Both the position numbers and the translations under genes were made by a program. A DNA stretch of 9,062 bases from Actinomycetota bacterium. GTDB lineage: Bacteria > Actinomycetota > Actinomycetes > S36-B12 > UBA5976. Positions 6,027 through 9,062 of this stretch are shown piece by piece (positions within the stretch are counted from its first letter, which is position 1; every line of letters begins with the position of its first letter). The notes beneath the pieces are model-generated. The model did not search any database, was not told the DNA's origin, and saw only the letters and a list, made by a program, of their open reading frames with translations. Location: the NCBI GenBank assembly GCA_016870945.1, contig VGAH01000035.1, positions 1 through 9,062 of the forward strand, in the 5' to 3' direction.

Positions 6027-7541
6027 TCATGCGGCTTTGGCACCCACACGCTGGGTGGCCAAAGTCATGATCTCTTCTTGCGTGCTGACACCGCCCGGCA
6101 GTTCGCCGGTGATTCTGCCTTCGCACATGACCACGATTCGATGGCTCATGCGCAATATCTCTGGTAGTTCAGAAGAAATCATGATGACACCTTTGCCTTG
6201 GGCAGCCAAGTCGTTCATCAAGTGGTGAATCTCGCTTTTCGCCCCGACGTCGATCCCCCTAGTTGGCTCGTCAAAAATGATGATTTCGGTATCGGCATTT
6301 AGCCACTTTGCGATAGCGACTTTTTGTTGGTTACCGCCTGAGAGAAATTGCACTAGCTGAGTGATGCTTGGTGTTCTAACGCCTAACTGTTTGACGAATT
6401 TTTCGGCGAGAGCTTTGATCTTGCCGAAGTTCACCCGTCCAAGCTTGTCCGAAAGCCTCGAAATCACCGTCAATGAGATGTTGGTCTGGACGTCCATGCT
6501 GGTAGCGAGACCGAAGCGCTTGCGATCTTCAGATAAGTAGCCAATCCCATTCTTTACGGCAGCACTGGGGGAATTGATTTTTACTTCTTTACCTTTGACG
6601 GCGATGGTTCCTGAGCGGGGTTTGTCAGCGCCAAATACTGCCCGCAAGACTTCGGTGCGCCCGGCACCGACTAGACCAGCGAAACCTAGTACTTCGCCGC
6701 GGTGCAATTTGAAACTTACGTTTTGCACCAGTCGGCCACGATTTAGGTTCTTGACTTCGAGAATGACTTCTTTGCTCGGGTTTTCGGGGATGCCGGGTGA
6801 TTCTTGAAATATGGTGCGACCCACCATCAAACGAATCACTTCGTCAATGCTGGCGTCTTTGGTCTGCAGGGTTTCGATGGTGTGGCCGTCGCGCATAACG
6901 GTGATTCGGTCAGAAATCTGTTTCAGCTCTTCGAGGCGATGTGAAATGTGAACGACGCCTACCCCGCGCGAGCGCAAGTCGCGGATTATTCGGAAGAGCT
7001 CATTGATTTCACGGTCTGTCAAAGTGGCAGTTGGCTCGTCCATGATCAAGACCTTCGACTTAAATGAGAGAGCTTTGGCGATTTCAGCCATTTGTTGCTG
7101 GGCGACTGAGAGGTTTTCGACTTTTTCATTTGGGTCGAGATCTATGTGAAGGTCGCTAAGCAGTTGTTGGGCGTTCGCAACCAACTTTTTCTCGTCGATT
7201 ATGAACGGTAGCCATTTGCGCGGCTCTCGTCCGATGAAAATGTTTTGTGCGACGGTGAGGTCATTCATGAGGTTTAGCTCTTGATGAATGATGCTGATAC
7301 CGGCGGCTTCGGCGGCTTTCGGGTTGGTGATGTTGACCGGCTTGCCTTCGAGTAGTACTTGGCCAGAATCTTTGGCGTAGATGCCAACGAGGATCTTCAT
7401 CATGGTTGATTTGCCTGCGCCGTTTTCGCCGACTAGTGCGTGAACTTCGCCAGGTAGTAACTCGAAATGCGCGTCAGCCAGAGCGTTCACACCGGGGAAT
7501 TTCTTGTTGACTTGCGACATCTGTACTAGAGCAGTCGCCAA
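6027..7541 (-). CDS. Sugar ABC transporter ATP-binding protein, RbsA-like (two ATPase domains)
   Basis: Powers uptake by the RbsC-like permease at the cytoplasmic face. Seen: 504 residues with two fused ATPase domains, as in E. coli RbsA (501). Domain 1: Walker A GENGAGKST (38-46), HQELNL (86-91), signature LSVAQQQ (144-150) in the LSIGDQQ style usual for this family, Walker B ending DEPTATLT (168-175), and H201 as switch histidine. Domain 2: degenerate Walker A VGAGRTE (291-297), SEDRKR (337-342), a full signature LSGGNQQK (400-407), and DEPTRGIDVG (424-433). The uneven pair of sites is normal for the family, not damage. The start is TTG at 7541: from there the N-terminus lines up with RbsA. 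The ATG eight codons in would shorten the first strand. A G-rich run lies eight bases before the TTG. First gene of the operon. Confidence 0.94.
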   Translation of the reverse strand: MATALVQMSQVNKKFPGVNALADAHFELLPGEVHALVGENGAGKSTMMKILVGIYAKDSGQVLLEGKPVNITNPKAAEAAGISIIHQELNLMNDLTVAQNIFIGREPRKWLPFIIDEKKLVANAQQLLSDLHIDLDPNEKVENLSVAQQQMAEIAKALSFKSKVLIMDEPTATLTDREINELFRIIRDLRSRGVGVVHISHRLEELKQISDRITVMRDGHTIETLQTKDASIDEVIRLMVGRTIFQESPGIPENPSKEVILEVKNLNRGRLVQNVSFKLHRGEVLGFAGLVGAGRTEVLRAVFGADKPRSGTIAVKGKEVKINSPSAAVKNGIGYLSEDRKRFGLATSMDVQTNISLTVISRLSDKLGRVNFGKIKALAEKFVKQLGVRTPSITQLVQFLSGGNQQKVAIAKWLNADTEIIIFDEPTRGIDVGAKSEIHHLMNDLAAQGKGVIMISSELPEILRMSHRIVVMCEGRITGELPGGVSTQEEIMTLATQRVGAKAA

Positions 7542-7617
7542 TTAATCAGCCCCCCGGCTTGACCGTCGCGCATCCAGTGGTCGCTCGATGCGAGTAGCCA
7601 GAGCCTAAGGTGCGCTT
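7542..7617. promoter_or_regulatory. Divergent promoter region between the sugar operon and second dehydrogenase
   Basis: All 76 bases between two divergent starts must hold the promoters and any operator for the four-gene sugar operon, unless these lie within the genes. A TTGACC (7559-7564) on the plus strand could be a -35, but no good -10 follows at the right distance. CTCG-ATG-CGAG (7584-7594) is a short inverted repeat that a regulator might bind. No LacI-type operator consensus is recognisable. The region is assigned from gene orientation more than from motifs. Confidence 0.4.
7607..7612 (+). promoter_or_regulatory. Ribosome binding site of the second dehydrogenase
   Basis: AAGGTG lies five bases before the GTG at 7618 and supports that codon as the start. 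Confidence 0.6.
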
Positions 7618-8355
7618 GTGGGGATTGAAACCCGTCCGCTAGCTGGTCAGGTGGTCGCGATCACCGGGGCCAGTGCTGGAATCGGCGAAGCTTGTGCGCG
7701 TGCGCTGCACGAAAAGGGCGCGTTGTTGGCGTTAGGTGCGCGTCGCGACAAAAGATTGCGCGAATTAGTTGAGGAATTTGGGGCAGACCGGGCGGTAGGG
7801 GTAGTTACTGACGTTCGCAAACCAAGTGAATGTAACGATTTGATAAAGGCTGCTGTCGAAAAATTTGGACGGCTTGATTCAGTGATTCCGAATGCGGGGA
7901 CGGGGTTTTACGCAGGTATTTGTGAGTATGACGATGAAGCTGTGGCCGATGTGATCGACACCAATTACGCGGGCACGGTATGGACGATTCGTGCTGCAGT
8001 GCCGCAGTTTCGCAAACAAGGCGACGGTGGCGACATCGTGATCGTCGCAAGCGTGGCTGGTTTTCGTGGTGGCGGCAATGAAGCTGTCTACACCGGCACG
8101 AAGCACGCGCAAGTTGGGTTGGCGGGTTCGCTTGATCGCGAATTGCGCGGCGAAGGCATCAGGGTGACGTTGATTTGTCCAGCAGCAGTTGAGACTGAGT
8201 ACGCGTTGGGGCGCGGGCGTACGGCCGGGGACTCGCAAATGGCTAACTATTTGCGCGCGGATGACGTGGCACATGCGGTGGTGACGGTGCTAGAACAGCC
8301 CAGGCGCGTGCGCACGACGGTTTGGCAACTTTGGTCAATTCACGAACCCAGTTAG
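7618..8355 (+). CDS. Short-chain dehydrogenase/reductase, probably NADP-dependent
   Basis: Classical SDR of 245 residues, cytoplasmic. Seen: cofactor loop TGASAGIG (16-23); basic R42-R43 after the second strand, favouring NADP(H); D65 contacting adenine; NAG (92-94, preceded by P rather than the usual N); active-site N116; catalytic S145, Y158 and K162 (YTGTK); then a PAAVETE stretch after the sixth strand. The short length, basic cofactor site and general form resemble YdfG-type reductases that act on hydroxy acids and serine, but many SDRs share these features, so the substrate is not assigned. Start GTG with a good ribosome binding site. It is divergent from the sugar operon, so it may share regulation but need not belong to the pathway. 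The lipoprotein gene that follows begins inside or just after its 3' end. Confidence 0.88.
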   Translation: MGIETRPLAGQVVAITGASAGIGEACARALHEKGALLALGARRDKRLRELVEEFGADRAVGVVTDVRKPSECNDLIKAAVEKFGRLDSVIPNAGTGFYAGICEYDDEAVADVIDTNYAGTVWTIRAAVPQFRKQGDGGDIVIVASVAGFRGGGNEAVYTGTKHAQVGLAGSLDRELRGEGIRVTLICPAAVETEYALGRGRTAGDSQMANYLRADDVAHAVVTVLEQPRRVRTTVWQLWSIHEPS

Positions 8356-9062
8356 GTTCATTGCGCGCCGGCACGGCGCTGCTGGTGATCGCACTACTTG
8401 CCGCCGGGTGCGGCGGTAGCGCGGGCGGCGGCGCCGGTGATGGCAGTGGCGGTCAGACCCCGTCCAACCAAGCCAATCAATCACCTGGGCTAGGCATCAA
8501 CTTGCCCGATGCAAAAGACCTCGACGAACTTGGGTTCGTCGGTTACGTCAGTGCGGTAGATGGCGCTGGGCTTGGCGATTTCAACGCAACTTGGGCAGAA
8601 CTCTCGCCTGAGCTGCGCGCCGAGATTGGCCTTGACGAACGCGTGCAGCCGTTCGAGGTTTCACCGGCTGAATGTGGCGCTGCCTTTAAATTCTTGTGGG
8701 CGGTAGAAAACGATGACCCGTTGACCAGCCCCACGGCAGCAGGCCGCGTTACTTATTCAAATGACGGTAAATATCAGGTTTCGCAGAACCAAAAGGTCTT
8801 ACGAGTGGTCGCACATCGTTGGTCGAGCCCTGCGGTGGCAGAGCAGAAATTCGAAGAATTTGCCGACGTGGCCTTGCGTTGCTTGAGTTTTGACCTTCAA
8901 ACCGGCGATGGCGACTTCTCTATTAAATATGGTGATCAGGTTCTGATTTCTGAGCGTCAGATCTCTTTTCTCGGCGCGGGCGAACTGCTGCAGCTTTCAG
9001 GTTTCGTGGGCGACGTGACCTACACCGTTAACTTAAAAGACACCGAGGGCTTGGGCACCAAA
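8331..9062 (+). CDS. Putative lipoprotein of unknown function (C-terminus beyond window)
   Basis: An open frame runs 244 residues from TTG 8331 to the right edge without a stop; other TTG codons at 8322 and 8361 are possible starts, and none has a strong ribosome binding site. Seen: a short basic start, a hydrophobic core, and a lipobox LAAGC with C27 as the likely lipidated residue (counted from 8331). A Gly/Ser-rich then Asn/Gln-rich linker follows (28-52), then a soluble domain with two cysteines about 70 residues apart (C115, C184), which could form a disulfide outside the membrane. The frame overlaps the dehydrogenase 3' end by 25 bases if 8331 is used, so the two may be translationally coupled. 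The layout resembles actinobacterial envelope lipoproteins with sensor-like domains, but I do not recognise the family. Codon use looks coding throughout. Confidence 0.75.
   Translation, partial: MVNSRTQLGSLRAGTALLVIALLAAGCGGSAGGGAGDGSGGQTPSNQANQSPGLGINLPDAKDLDELGFVGYVSAVDGAGLGDFNATWAELSPELRAEIGLDERVQPFEVSPAECGAAFKFLWAVENDDPLTSPTAAGRVTYSNDGKYQVSQNQKVLRVVAHRWSSPAVAEQKFEEFADVALRCLSFDLQTGDGDFSIKYGDQVLISERQISFLGAGELLQLSGFVGDVTYTVNLKDTEGLGTK

Noticed and set aside
6027..7541. Non-consensus signature LSVAQQQ in domain 1 and degenerate Walker A VGAGRTE in domain 2 of the ATPase, possibly a defect
   Set aside because: Both deviations are usual in RbsA-type fused ATPases, so this is not a sign of decay.
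7542..7617. LacI-family operator in the divergent region
   Set aside because: The only inverted repeat (CTCG-ATG-CGAG) has short arms and lacks the central CG arrangement typical of LacI-type sites.

Overview
The window reads as chromosomal DNA of a bacterium with roughly even base composition, most likely an actinobacterium. The reasons are the frequent GTG/TTG starts, two lipoprotein signal peptides with actinobacterial-looking lipoboxes, and the general style of the proteins. I cannot place it further; an aquatic, medium-GC lineage is only a guess. No mobile element, CRISPR array, tRNA or rRNA gene is visible.

Layout. (1) Positions 1-799, minus strand: a nearly complete ZIP-family metal transporter (ZupT type) whose last residues lie beyond the left edge. 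(2) Positions 800-1362: a 563-base stretch without a gene, lying between zupT and the divergent dehydrogenase. It holds a good minus-strand promoter, a long stretch that looks structured on the minus strand (two copies of a 31/32-base motif 119 bases apart, two hairpins closed by GNRA-type loops, a perfect 11-bp hairpin) and a small hairpin just ahead of the zupT start. This looks like a long structured leader, or a separate small RNA, upstream of a metal transporter. It is the part of the window most likely to be new. (3) Positions 1363-2178, plus: a short-chain dehydrogenase of the polyol/sugar type. (4) Positions 2205-7541, minus: a four-gene sugar operon in the order ATPase, permease, binding protein, FucI-family isomerase. 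(5) Positions 7618-9062, plus, divergent from the operon: a second short-chain dehydrogenase followed by an overlapping, incomplete lipoprotein gene of unknown role.

How the genes work together. The binding lipoprotein captures a monosaccharide outside the cell, the RbsC-like permease and RbsA-like double ATPase import it, and the FucI-family enzyme interconverts aldose and ketose in the cytoplasm. The convergent dehydrogenase resembles NAD-dependent polyol dehydrogenases, so it could link the ketose to a sugar alcohol. No kinase, aldolase or transcription factor for the pathway is present, so the sugar cannot be named; L-fucose, D-arabinose or a related pentose or deoxyhexose fits the isomerase family. 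The metal transporter and the lipoprotein appear to be separate from this pathway.
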